Origin: Cellulosimicrobium arenosum
GTDB lineage: Bacteria; Actinomycetota; Actinomycetes; Actinomycetales; Cellulomonadaceae
NCBI RefSeq assembly: GCF_014837295.1
Contig: NZ_JACYHB010000015.1
Coordinates: 48,718-112,717, forward strand
Direction: 5' to 3'
Length of the DNA: 64,000 nucleotides
Of the stretch, positions 36,036 to 44,354 are shown one piece after another. Each line of letters starts with the position of its first letter. The stretch's first letter is position 1. The position numbers and the translations under genes were made by a program. The notes under the pieces were generated by a model that had not been told where the DNA came from, ran no database searches, and was given only the letters and a program-made list of their open reading frames with translations.

Positions 36036-36845
36036 TCAACCCTGCGGCGTGACGCTCCACTCGCCGTCGGTGGTGATCGCCAGCACGCCCGGCAACGGCA
36101 GCTCGACGACGTCCGTGAACGCCACCGAGTCTCCGAACATGCGCGCAGCCGCCCGGTCGACCCCGAAGAACCGCCCCTGGAACGTGTCCTCGTCCCCCGC
36201 AGGGGCCCAGGTGACCTCCGCCTCCGCCGTGCTGCCGTCGATCAGCAGGACCGTCGAGCCGGTCCCGGACTGCGCACCGGTCGCCACCGGCAGGTCGTTC
36301 CAGCTCTCGAACCTCAGCGACCACGCGCCGTCCGTCTCGAGCCACACCGACTGCTTCGGTGCGCTGTCCTCGAACACGTCCATGAGGTACGCCCCGGAGC
36401 TCTCGGCGAGCGTGCCGGGGTAGGGCGTCACGCCCGTCGGGGCCATGAACGCCCGCGTCCCCGCGCAGTCGCCGCAGTCGAGGTGCACGACGACGGCGAA
36501 GTCGCCGTCGCGCTCGAACGTCACCTCCGCGCTGCCCTCCCCGCTCGCCTCGGCAGCCGATCCCTCGGCGACCGTCCCTGCCGAGACCTGCTGCTCGGGC
36601 GCCTGCGTCGGACGGTCGGCGAGCGGGTCGTCCACGACCTCCCCGGCGGCGTCGTCCTGCGTGTCCTCGGCCGGAGCCTCGTCCTCGTCCCCGTCCCCGT
36701 CCGGGTCCGGAGTCGCGGTCGTCGAGCTGTTCGTGCTCGGCGTCGGGTCCACCGGTACGGTCCCGGGACCGGGAGCGCACCCGGCGAGCACCACCGCGAG
36801 CGCAAGGAACACGGGCACGGTGGCCGTCCGACCTGTCAGAGGCAT
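36036..36845 (-). CDS. Hypothetical lipoprotein
   Basis: Secreted lipoprotein of unknown function (269 aa). The start at 36845 gives a proper signal: TGRTATVPVFLALAV then lipobox V-L-A-G-C with the lipidated cysteine at 23. Residues 25-105 are a low-complexity Pro/Thr/Asp/Glu linker (for example DPDGDGDEDE). The C-terminal 150 residues form a beta-rich domain with a C-G-D-C pair (about 137-140), possibly a disulfide, that resembles extracellular ligand-binding or cohesion-type folds without a recognisable family. CACCCT lies six bases before the ATG. Confidence 0.78.
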   Translation of the reverse strand: MPLTGRTATVPVFLALAVVLAGCAPGPGTVPVDPTPSTNSSTTATPDPDGDGDEDEAPAEDTQDDAAGEVVDDPLADRPTQAPEQQVSAGTVAEGSAAEASGEGSAEVTFERDGDFAVVVHLDCGDCAGTRAFMAPTGVTPYPGTLAESSGAYLMDVFEDSAPKQSVWLETDGAWSLRFESWNDLPVATGAQSGTGSTVLLIDGSTAEAEVTWAPAGDEDTFQGRFFGVDRAAARMFGDSVAFTDVVELPLPGVLAITTDGEWSVTPQG

Positions 36846-36920
36846 GGGACCAGGGTGCCAGAGCAGCGGAAGCACGCCCGCCGCCCCGTCGTCGGGTGCA
36901 CCCGACGCACGGCCCCGGGC

Positions 36921-37589
36921 TCAGTCGCGGGACTGCCAGGTGCAGACGCACGCCTCGTTGCCCTCGGCGTCCGCGAGCACCCAGAACGCCGGTGCGCTCT
37001 CGTCGGAGACGAGGTGCCCGCCGGCGGCGATGGCCGCCGTGACCCGAGCCTCCGCGACGTCGTGCGGTACGCACACGTCGACGTGGATCCGGTTGCGCTG
37101 CTCGCGCGGAGCGTCCATCTGCTGGAACCAGAAGCCCGGACCGTGCGTCGTCGCATCCGCGAGCGCCGGGGCGGCAGACCCGTCCGGCGACTGCTCGTCG
37201 TACCCGAGCACGGCGCGCCAGAACGGCTGCACCGCAGGCCCTACGAGCGTGTCGACCGCGATCTCGAGCTTCTGGACCGATTCCGGCGCCGCGACGAGGT
37301 CGAGCTCGCGCGCGGCCGCCGAGATCTGCCGGGCCAGCTCGACGTCACGTCGGCTCAGCCCGCCGACGTCGTGCGACGTGAGCCGCACGGTCACCGCGGG
37401 GTAGCGGAGGTCGACGTCGGGGTGGTGGTCGGCGGCGTCCGCGAGCTCTCCGATCGCGTCGACGAGCTCCACCCCGGCCGTGAAGGACCCCGTGCGGAAC
37501 CGCGTCTGGGCACTGGCGAGAACCACCCGCCAGTCCTCGACCCCGTCGCTGTCGTGAAACTCGCGGGCGCTGATCCGGTCGTCGGCCAT
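36921..37589 (-). CDS. Pterin-4a-carbinolamine dehydratase fused to a VOC domain
   Basis: Two-domain protein of 222 aa. Residues about 1-95 are a 4a-hydroxytetrahydrobiopterin dehydratase (PhhB/DCoH) with the diagnostic D-H-H-P-D-V-D-L-R-Y and V-x-L-T-S-H-D-V-G-G-L-S-x-x-D. Residues about 105-220 form a glyoxalase/VOC-type domain (F-W-R-A-V-L-G-Y, N-R-I-H-V-D-V-C-V-P, W-V-L-A-D-A-E-G-N). No aromatic amino acid hydroxylase is in the window, so the classical biopterin-recycling role is unproven. The start is at 37589 (MADDRI). Confidence 0.87.
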   Translation of the reverse strand: MADDRISAREFHDSDGVEDWRVVLASAQTRFRTGSFTAGVELVDAIGELADAADHHPDVDLRYPAVTVRLTSHDVGGLSRRDVELARQISAAARELDLVAAPESVQKLEIAVDTLVGPAVQPFWRAVLGYDEQSPDGSAAPALADATTHGPGFWFQQMDAPREQRNRIHVDVCVPHDVAEARVTAAIAAGGHLVSDESAPAFWVLADAEGNEACVCTWQSRD

Positions 37590-37670
37590 GCCTCTACCGT
37601 GGCCCCCCGGTTCGCCGTCCGCACGTCGGGATCGGGAACCTGCTCCCCTTCCCGGTCGGCGCCCGCACCC

Positions 37671-37676
37671 TATGCT
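37671..37676 (+). promoter_or_regulatory. Possible -10 of the phosphopantetheinyl transferase gene
   Basis: TATGCT, about 84 bases before the GTG at 37760. No good -35 was found. Confidence 0.35.
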
Positions 37677-37759
37677 GGTCGTGAAGCCGACACCGGCCCG
37701 CGTGCCGCGGCTGCGCCACGCCCGGCACGGAGCACGAGACCGCGGGAGGACGGGAGGCC

Positions 37760-38530
37760 GTGAACCTGGCACGCACCCGGGCCGACGTGGCCGCCCTGCC
37801 GGGGCTGCGGCGCGCGGCGCTCGCTGCGGTGTCGGAGTCTCCCGCCGTGGCGAGGGCACATCCGGCACCGTCGGCAACGTCGGTGCCCGACGTCTGGTGG
37901 GGCTCCGTGGTGCACTGCGAACGCTGGGCCCTGCCCCTCGCGGCCGACGTCCTCGACGCCGAGGAGCGCGACCGGGCGGCTCGGCTGGTGCACGAGCTCG
38001 ACCGGACGACGTACACGGTCTCCCACGTCGTCCTGCGGCTCCTCCTCGCGCACGAGCGGCCCGATCTCGATCCGGCCGGACTCGTGCTCGACCGCGCGCC
38101 GTGCCCCTCGTGCTCCGGCCCGCACGGTCGGCCGGTCCTGGTCGGCGGTCCGGAGTTCTCTCTCTCGCACACCCGCGGCGCGTTCGCCGTCGCGATCGCG
38201 GCGAGCGAGGTGGGCGTCGACATCGAGCGCGCGCACGACCCCGCGGTCGCGCAGGAGGTCGCCGGAAGCCTGCACCCGCGCGAGCGGGACGAGATCACCG
38301 CCCGGCCGCCCGAGGAACGTCCCGGCGCCTTCGCCCGGACCTGGACCCGCAAGGAGTCCTACCTCAAGGCGCTCGGCACGGGCGTGTCCCGGGACCTCGC
38401 CGCGGACGACGTGGGCGCGGGCCCGTCGCCGCGGTCGCCCGGCGCGGGGTGGATGCTCGCCGACCTCGCGCTCCCCCCGCCCTTCACGGGGGCCACGACC
38501 TGGCGGGCGGCACCCCTCGAGGCACGCTGA
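37760..38530 (+). CDS. 4'-phosphopantetheinyl transferase (Sfp type)
   Basis: Transfers phosphopantetheine from CoA to carrier proteins (256 aa). Sfp-type features: G-R-P-V-L-V-G-G-P-E-F-S-L-S-H-T-R-G (CoA-binding), G-V-D-I-E (Mg site), and W-T-R-K-E-S-Y-L-K-A-L-G-T-G near 200. A C-P-S-C-S-G-P-H segment precedes the core. GGGAGG lies upstream of the GTG start. Sfp-type enzymes usually serve secondary metabolism rather than fatty acid ACP. Its position 1.7 kb from the KAS III/P450 cluster suggests a link, though no carrier protein gene is visible nearby. Confidence 0.9.
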   Translation: MNLARTRADVAALPGLRRAALAAVSESPAVARAHPAPSATSVPDVWWGSVVHCERWALPLAADVLDAEERDRAARLVHELDRTTYTVSHVVLRLLLAHERPDLDPAGLVLDRAPCPSCSGPHGRPVLVGGPEFSLSHTRGAFAVAIAASEVGVDIERAHDPAVAQEVAGSLHPRERDEITARPPEERPGAFARTWTRKESYLKALGTGVSRDLAADDVGAGPSPRSPGAGWMLADLALPPPFTGATTWRAAPLEAR

Positions 38531-38538
38531 CCTGGTTC

Positions 38539-38554
38539 GGCCGACGCGTCGGCC
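38539..38554. terminator. Palindromic terminator between PPTase and ilvD genes
   Basis: GGCCGACGCGTCGGCC is a perfect 16-bp palindrome (6-bp stem, 4-base loop) between convergent genes; it touches the ilvD stop codon. Confidence 0.4.
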
Positions 38555-40266
38555 TATTCGAGGATCGCCCCGCGCGACGCCGACTGGACGAGCTTCGCGT
38601 ACTTCGCGAGCACCCCACGCGTGTACGCGTGCGGCAGCGGCGCCCAGCCGTCGTGTCGCGACGCGAGCGTCGCGTCGTCGACGAGCAGGTCGAGCGTCTT
38701 ACTCGCGACGTCGAGCCGGATCCGGTCGCCGTCGCGCACGAACGCGATCGGGCCGCCGTCGACGGCCTCGGGGGCGACGTGCCCCACGCACAGGCCCGTC
38801 GTCCCGCCGGAGAACCGGCCGTCGGTGAGCAGCAGGACGGTCTTGCCGAGTCCCGCGCCCTTGATCGCGCCGGTGATGGCGAGCATCTCGCGCATCCCGG
38901 GCCCGCCCTTGGGGCCCTCGTAGCGGATCACGACGACGTCCCCGTCGGTGATCGTCCCGTCCTCCAGCGCGTCGAGCGCCGCACGCTCGCGCTCGAACAC
39001 GCGCGCCGTGCCCTCGAACACGTCCTCGTCGAAACCGGCGGACTTCACGACGGCACCCTCGGGCGCGAGCGACCCGTGCAGGATCGTGATGCCGCCCGTG
39101 GGGTGGATGGGCCGGTCGAGCGCTCGCAGGATCTTGCCGTCCGGGTCCGGCGGGTCGATGTCCGCCAGGTTCTCGGCCACCGTCCGGCCGGTCACGGTGA
39201 GGCAGTCGCCGTGCAGCAGGCCGGCGTCGAGCAGCGCCTTCATGACGACCGGAACTCCCCCGATCCGGTCGACGTCGTTCATCACGTACCGACCGAACGG
39301 CTTGAGGTCCCCGAGGTGCGGGACGCGGCTCGCGACCCGGTCGAAGTCGTCGAGCGTCAGCTCGACCTCGGCCTCGTGCGCGATCGCGAGCAGGTGCAGG
39401 ACCGCGTTGGTCGAGCCGCCGAACGCCATGACCACGGCGATCGCGTTCTCGAAGGCCTCCTTCGTCATGATGTCGCGCGCGGTGATACCGAGCCGCAGCA
39501 GGTTCACCACGGCCTCGCCCGACCGGTGCGCGAACTGGTCGCGCCGGCGGTCCGCCGACGGAGGCGCGGCCGACCCGGGCAGCGACATGCCCATCGCCTC
39601 GGCGACGGACGCCATGGTGTTCGCGGTGTACATCCCGCCGCACGCGCCCTCGCCGGGGCAGATGGCGCGCTCGATGCGGTCGAGATCGCCCGTGCTCATC
39701 AGACCGCGCGCGCACGCGCCGACCGCCTCGAACGCGTCGATGAGCGTGACGTCCTTCTCCGTGCCGTCCTCGAGCTTGACCCAGCCCGGCATGATCGACC
39801 CGGCGTACAGGAACACGCTCGCCAGGTCGAGCCGCGCGGCCGCCATCAGCATCCCGGGCAGCGACTTGTCACAGCCGGCCAGCAGCACGGACCCGTCGAG
39901 GCGCTCCGCCTGCATCACCGTCTCGACCGAGTCGGCGATCACGTCGCGGCTCACGAGCGAGAAGTGCATCCCCTCGTGCCCCATCGAGATGCCGTCGGAC
40001 ACGGAGATCGTGCCGAACTGCAGCGGGTACCCGCCGCCGGCGTGCACGCCCTCCTTCGCGCCCTGCGCGAGCCGGTCGAGCGACAGGTTGCACGGCGTGA
40101 TCTCGTTCCAGGAGCTCGCGATCCCGATCTGGGGCTTGACCCAGTCGTCGTCGCCCATCCCGACGGCGCGCAGCATCCCGCGCGACGCCGTCGCCTCGAT
40201 CCCGTCGGTGACCTGGCGCGAGCGCGGCTTGAGGTCCGGTGTCGGTGCAGCGGTGTCAGACGTCAT
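38554..40266 (-). CDS. ilvD: Dihydroxy-acid dehydratase, shorter type
   Basis: Iron-sulfur dehydratase (570 aa) forming 2-keto acids of the valine and isoleucine pathways. Cluster cysteines: P-C-N in [18 protein letters not shown] and [12 protein letters not shown]. This is the short IlvD/EDD subtype, widespread in Actinobacteria and plants and commonly carrying an oxygen-tolerant [2Fe-2S] cluster (family knowledge). G-G-S-T-N-A-V-L-H and [11 protein letters not shown] are intact. TAGCCT six bases before the ATG marks a leaderless promoter. A second ilvD of a different subtype is 280 bases upstream. Confidence 0.94.
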   Translation of the reverse strand: MTSDTAAPTPDLKPRSRQVTDGIEATASRGMLRAVGMGDDDWVKPQIGIASSWNEITPCNLSLDRLAQGAKEGVHAGGGYPLQFGTISVSDGISMGHEGMHFSLVSRDVIADSVETVMQAERLDGSVLLAGCDKSLPGMLMAAARLDLASVFLYAGSIMPGWVKLEDGTEKDVTLIDAFEAVGACARGLMSTGDLDRIERAICPGEGACGGMYTANTMASVAEAMGMSLPGSAAPPSADRRRDQFAHRSGEAVVNLLRLGITARDIMTKEAFENAIAVVMAFGGSTNAVLHLLAIAHEAEVELTLDDFDRVASRVPHLGDLKPFGRYVMNDVDRIGGVPVVMKALLDAGLLHGDCLTVTGRTVAENLADIDPPDPDGKILRALDRPIHPTGGITILHGSLAPEGAVVKSAGFDEDVFEGTARVFERERAALDALEDGTITDGDVVVIRYEGPKGGPGMREMLAITGAIKGAGLGKTVLLLTDGRFSGGTTGLCVGHVAPEAVDGGPIAFVRDGDRIRLDVASKTLDLLVDDATLASRHDGWAPLPHAYTRGVLAKYAKLVQSASRGAILE

Positions 40267-40272
40267 ACCGCC

Positions 40273-40278
40273 AGGCTA
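40273..40278 (-). promoter_or_regulatory. Leaderless -10 of the shorter ilvD
   Basis: TAGCCT on the minus strand followed by six bases and the ATG at 40266. Confidence 0.55.
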
Positions 40279-40313
40279 GGGCCGACGGCGGCCCGCGGCC
40301 CGGTGGACTACCT

Positions 40314-40481
40314 GTCCTCGCGTCCGCCAGGGCGGCTGCCGTGCATGCGGTCGACGCCGGTTTGGTACCGCAGTGGCGCTGCCGACCGGGCAACGTCGCT
40401 TCTGCACGCGTGGCCGAACGTCTCGGATTCGTCCGGTTCGGCGAACAGGTCACGATCGACCTCGGCCCGACACCACGGTGA
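40314..40481 (+). pseudogene. Remnant of a GNAT acetyltransferase (C-terminal part)
   Basis: About 55 codons matching only the end of a GCN5-type acetyltransferase: an L-A-S-A-R-A-A-A-V-H helix, then W-R-C-R-P-G-N-V-A-S-A-R-V-A-E-R-L-G-F-V-R-F-G. The acetyl-CoA binding region is absent, and there is no plausible start codon with a ribosome binding site. The fragment lies between two ilvD genes on the opposite strand. It looks like what is left after a deletion. Confidence 0.6.
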
Positions 40482-40544
40482 GTCCGGGCACGCCGTGGGG
40501 TCGGGCCAGGCGGCGTCGTTCGTCGCCCCCTGGACCAGGAGCGG

Positions 40545-42407
40545 TCAGCGGCGCTTGATCAGCGACACGTCGCGCACGGCACCACGGTCCGCGGACGTCG
40601 CCATCGCGGCGTACGCCTGGAGCGCGGGAGAGACGTACCGGTCGCGGTCGACGGGCTGCCACGGGTTCTCCGACGCCTCCATCTTGGCGCGCCGCTCGGC
40701 CAGCACCTCGTCGGGGACGTTGACGCGGATGAGGCGGGTGTCGACGTCGATCTCGATCTCGTCGCCGTCCTCGATCAGCCCGATCGTGCCGCCCGCGGCC
40801 GCCTCGGGCGAGACGTGGCCCACCGAGATGCCCGACGAGCCGCCGGAGAACCGCCCGTCGGTGATGAGCGCGCACACCTTCCCGAGCCCGCGTCCCTTGA
40901 TGTACGAGGTCGGGTAGAGCATCTCCTGCATGCCGGGACCGCCGGCGGGCCCCTCGTAGCGCACCACGACGACGTGGCCGGGCTCGACCTGCTTGGTGAG
41001 GATCTTCTCGACGGCCTCGTCCTGCGACTCGCACACGAGCGCCGTCCCCACGAAGTGGAAGACGTCCGGGTCCACGCCCGCGGTCTTGAAGACCGCGCCG
41101 TCCTCGGCGATGTTGCCGCGCAGCACCGCGAGGCCGCCCTCGACGGTGTAGGCGTGCGCGACGTCGTGGATGCACCCGTTCTCGGCGTCCGTGTCGAGCG
41201 ACTCCCACCGGTTCTGCGTGGAGAACGCCTGCGTGGTACGCACCCCGCCGGGCGCGGCGTGGAACAGCTCGACGGCGCGGTCCGTGGCCTTGCCGCCGCG
41301 CACGTCCCAGTCGTCGAGCCACGCGCGCAGGGTCGGGGTGTGCACCGACGTCACGTCGTGGTCGAGCAGACCACCGCGGTCGAGCTCGCCCAGCAGCGCG
41401 GGGATGCCGCCGGCGCGGTGCACGTCCTCCATGTGGAAGTCCGGGTGGTTCGGCGCGACCTTCGACAGGCACGGCACCTGGCGGCTGATCCGCTCGATGT
41501 CGGTGAGGTCGAAGTCGACCTCACCCTCCTGCGCGGCGGCGAGGACGTGCAGCACCGTGTTGGTCGAGCCGCCCATCGCGACGTCGAGCGCCATCGCGTT
41601 CGCGAACGCGGCCTTGGTGGCGATCGAGCGCGGAGCGGCGGAGTCGTCCTCGTCCTCGTAGTACCGGCGCGCGAGGTCGACGATCGTGCGACCGGCCTCG
41701 AGGAACAGCTCCTTGCGCGCGGCGTGCGTGGCGAGCGTCGAGCCGTTCCCGGGCAGCGAGAGGCCGAGGGCCTCGGTGAGGCAGTTCATCGAGTTCGCGG
41801 TGAACATCCCGGAGCACGAACCGCAGGTGGGGCACGCGGCCTCCTCGACCTGCGCGAGCGCGGCGTCGGAGACGTTGTCGTCCGCCGAGTAGTTGATCGC
41901 ATTGATCAGGTTGAGGCTCGTCCGCGCGACACCGTCCGCGACGACCGCCTTGCCGGCCTCCATGGGCCCGCCGGACACGAAGATCACGGGGATGTTCAGG
42001 CGCAGCGCCGCGTTGAGCATGCCCGGCGTGATCTTGTCGCAGTTGGAGATGCACACGAGCGCATCGGCGCAGTGCGCGTTGACCATGTACTCGACGGAGT
42101 CGGCGATGAGGTCGCGGCTCGGCAGCGAGTAGAGCATGCCGGCGTGGCCCATCGCGATGCCGTCGTCGACCGCGATCGTGTTGAACTCCTTGGAGACGCC
42201 GCCCGCCTCGCGGATCGCCGACGCGACGAGATCGCCCATGTCCTTGAGGTGGACGTGGCCGGGCACGAACTGCGTGTACGAGTTCGCGATCGCGACGATC
42301 GGCTTGCCGAAGTCCTCGGATCCCATGCCGGTCGCGCGCCAGAGCGCGCGGGCGCCGGACATGTTGCGGCCGTGGGTGGACGTCCGAGAACGCAGGGGAC
42401 GGCTCAT
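40545..42407 (-). CDS. ilvD: Dihydroxy-acid dehydratase, longer (E. coli-like) type
   Basis: Second IlvD, 620 aa, the length of the E. coli enzyme. Cluster motifs: [11 protein letters not shown] and [19 protein letters not shown], the cysteine-rich form associated with the oxygen-labile [4Fe-4S] enzymes (family knowledge). G-G-S-T-N-T-V-L-H and [11 protein letters not shown] are present. GAAGGAG is nine bases upstream of the ATG. The two paralogues are diverged throughout, so this is not a recent duplication. Confidence 0.94.
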   Translation of the reverse strand: MSRPLRSRTSTHGRNMSGARALWRATGMGSEDFGKPIVAIANSYTQFVPGHVHLKDMGDLVASAIREAGGVSKEFNTIAVDDGIAMGHAGMLYSLPSRDLIADSVEYMVNAHCADALVCISNCDKITPGMLNAALRLNIPVIFVSGGPMEAGKAVVADGVARTSLNLINAINYSADDNVSDAALAQVEEAACPTCGSCSGMFTANSMNCLTEALGLSLPGNGSTLATHAARKELFLEAGRTIVDLARRYYEDEDDSAAPRSIATKAAFANAMALDVAMGGSTNTVLHVLAAAQEGEVDFDLTDIERISRQVPCLSKVAPNHPDFHMEDVHRAGGIPALLGELDRGGLLDHDVTSVHTPTLRAWLDDWDVRGGKATDRAVELFHAAPGGVRTTQAFSTQNRWESLDTDAENGCIHDVAHAYTVEGGLAVLRGNIAEDGAVFKTAGVDPDVFHFVGTALVCESQDEAVEKILTKQVEPGHVVVVRYEGPAGGPGMQEMLYPTSYIKGRGLGKVCALITDGRFSGGSSGISVGHVSPEAAAGGTIGLIEDGDEIEIDVDTRLIRVNVPDEVLAERRAKMEASENPWQPVDRDRYVSPALQAYAAMATSADRGAVRDVSLIKRR

Positions 42408-42530
42408 GTCGGGTCAGCTCCTTCGACGGGTCACCACGGCCGCTGGGGCGTTGGCCGCCGGGTCACCTTACGCCCGCCCGACGACCTCCCCCGGCCGCGT
42501 CCGACACGTGGTCCCTTCCCAGGTCATGGG

Positions 42531-42750
42531 CTCGCGGGCTCGACGCCCACCCAGGAATACCTCCAGCACGGCGCCCGGGGGTCCGCTCGCGAGCACCTTC
42601 GCGTCGATGGCCGGACCCGTGACCGACTGGTCGTTCATGCTCGGGATGCTCGGTACCGGGCTGGCGCTGCTGCTGGGGATCGGGATCCGCGTCGCCGCGA
42701 CGAGCGGCGGGCTGCTGTTCGTGAGCCTCTGGCTGACCCGGTGGCCGCCC
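42531..42750 (+). pseudogene. Frameshifted fragment of a DoxX-family membrane protein
   Basis: The 354-base gap between ilvD and the POT transporter holds about 70 codons resembling the middle of a DoxX/DoxD membrane protein. S-T-P-T-Q-E-Y-L-Q-H-G-A appears in one frame. It continues, one frame over from about 42571, as G-G-P-L-A-S-T-F-A-S, then T-D-W-S-F-M-L-G-M-L-G-T-G-L-A-L-L-L-G-I-G-I-R-V-A-A. N- and C-terminal parts are missing. It is probably a decayed gene cut off by the neighbouring transporter's 3' end. The family call is from pattern memory. Confidence 0.5.
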
Positions 42751-42761
42751 TCCCCGGGAGG

Positions 42762-44303
42762 TCAGGCGCCCGCGCTCGCAGCGCCCTCGAGCTCGTCGGC
42801 ACGGCGGATGTGCCGCGTGACCCAGGGCGCGAGCAGGAGCAGGATGCAGGCGCACACGAGCCCGACGGCTCCGATCCCGCCGAAGTACGCCGTGTCCGAG
42901 ACTCCCTCGGTCGCCTCGATCGTCTGCGCGGTGACGGCCTGGCCTGCGGCGTTGGACAGGAACCACAACGCCATCGCCTGCCCACGGAACGCCCGCGGTG
43001 CGAGCAGCGTCGTGGCGGCGATCCCGACGGGCGACAGGCACAGCTCACCGAGCGTCTGGATCACGTAGACGGTGACGAGGATCCACGGCGAGGCGAGCGA
43101 GTCCCCGAGCGCGGCGGAGGCGAGAGCGAGGAAGACGAACGACAGTGCGGCGAACGTCAGGCCCAGGACGAACTTGTACGCCGTGGGTGGGCGGTCGTGC
43201 GTCCTGGTCCAGATCCACGCGAACACCGGCGAGAGCAGGATCACGGACGCCGGGTTCACGGCCTGGAAGAACGCCGGGGAGATGGAGATCCCGAAGAGCT
43301 CCAGGCTGGTGCGGTCGTCGGCGAACTCCGTCAGCGTCGACGCCGCCTGCTCGAAGATCATCCAGAACAGCATGGACGCGACGAACAGCGGCGCGTAGGC
43401 GAGCACTCGGGGCCGTTCGGCGGCCGTCACGCGCGGCGACCGGTACATCACGACGAGCAGCACGGCCGGCGTCGCGAGCGCGAGGTAGGAGACGGCGTCG
43501 ATGAACGTCTCGATCCCCCAGCCTTTCCCGACGAGCGCGGCGAGGACCGTGGCCGCGACGACGCCGGCGAGCACGAGCGCACCGAGGCGCGCGACGGCCG
43601 GTCGGTCGTCGGGCGTGATCGGGTTCGGCACGTCCGTGCCGGCCGTGCCCAGGTACCGGTACCCGGCGACGAAGAACACGAGTGCGAGCGCCATCCCGAC
43701 CGCGGCGACCGAGAACCCCGCGTGGTAGCCCCACGCGCGCTGGACGGACCCCACGATGAACGGCGAGAAGAACGAGCCGAGGTTGATCCCCATGTAGAAG
43801 ATCGCGAAGCCCGGGTCGCGACGCGGGTCGTGGCGGGCGTACAGCTCGCCCACCATCGACGAGACGTTCGGCTTGAGCAGGCCGGTGCCGAACGCCACGA
43901 GCCCGATCCCCGCCATCGAGAACCCGAACCCCGGGACGGTCAGCAGGACGTGCCCGGCCGCGATGACGATGCCGCCGTAGAGCACCGAGCGGCGCGCGCC
44001 CACGACCCGGTCCGCGAGCCAGCCCCCCACGACCGACAGCAGGTAGACCGACGTGCCGTAGATCGCCACGAACGCGCTGCCCGTGGTGCGGTCCAGCCCC
44101 AGGCCGCCGTTCGCGACGGTGTCCGTGAGGTACAGCAGCAGGATCGCGCGCATCCCGTAGTAGCTGAACCGCTCCCACATCTCGGTGGTGAACAGCGTGA
44201 AGAGTCCGCGCGGGTGGCCGAGGAAGGCGTGGTCACCCTCGACGTGTCCCGCTGCGGGGCCGCCCTCGCCCTCGCCGGCGTCGCCCCGACCCCCGGTCCC
44301 CAT
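42762..44303 (-). CDS. POT/PTR family proton-coupled peptide transporter
   Basis: Di-/tripeptide:H+ symporter of the MFS (513 aa, 12-14 membrane segments). Signature F-x-x-x-E-M-W-E-R-F-S-Y-Y-G-M-R (proton-coupling ExxER) near residue 43, the second PTR motif F-Y-M-G-I-N-L-G-S-F near 155, and L-G-E-L-C-L-S-P-V-G near 410. A 28-residue Gly-rich N-terminal tail precedes the first helix. GGGAG lies nine bases upstream of the ATG. It is divergent from the photolyase gene, 51 bases apart. Confidence 0.93.
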   Translation of the reverse strand: MGTGGRGDAGEGEGGPAAGHVEGDHAFLGHPRGLFTLFTTEMWERFSYYGMRAILLLYLTDTVANGGLGLDRTTGSAFVAIYGTSVYLLSVVGGWLADRVVGARRSVLYGGIVIAAGHVLLTVPGFGFSMAGIGLVAFGTGLLKPNVSSMVGELYARHDPRRDPGFAIFYMGINLGSFFSPFIVGSVQRAWGYHAGFSVAAVGMALALVFFVAGYRYLGTAGTDVPNPITPDDRPAVARLGALVLAGVVAATVLAALVGKGWGIETFIDAVSYLALATPAVLLVVMYRSPRVTAAERPRVLAYAPLFVASMLFWMIFEQAASTLTEFADDRTSLELFGISISPAFFQAVNPASVILLSPVFAWIWTRTHDRPPTAYKFVLGLTFAALSFVFLALASAALGDSLASPWILVTVYVIQTLGELCLSPVGIAATTLLAPRAFRGQAMALWFLSNAAGQAVTAQTIEATEGVSDTAYFGGIGAVGLVCACILLLLAPWVTRHIRRADELEGAASAGA

Positions 44304-44342
44304 GGGGCGATGCTCCCACCGGCGAACGGGACCGGCGACCGA

Positions 44343-44348
44343 TAGCGT
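44343..44348 (+). promoter_or_regulatory. Leaderless -10 of the photolyase gene
   Basis: TAGCGT, six bases before the ATG at 44355. Confidence 0.55.
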
Positions 44349-44354
44349 CGGTGG

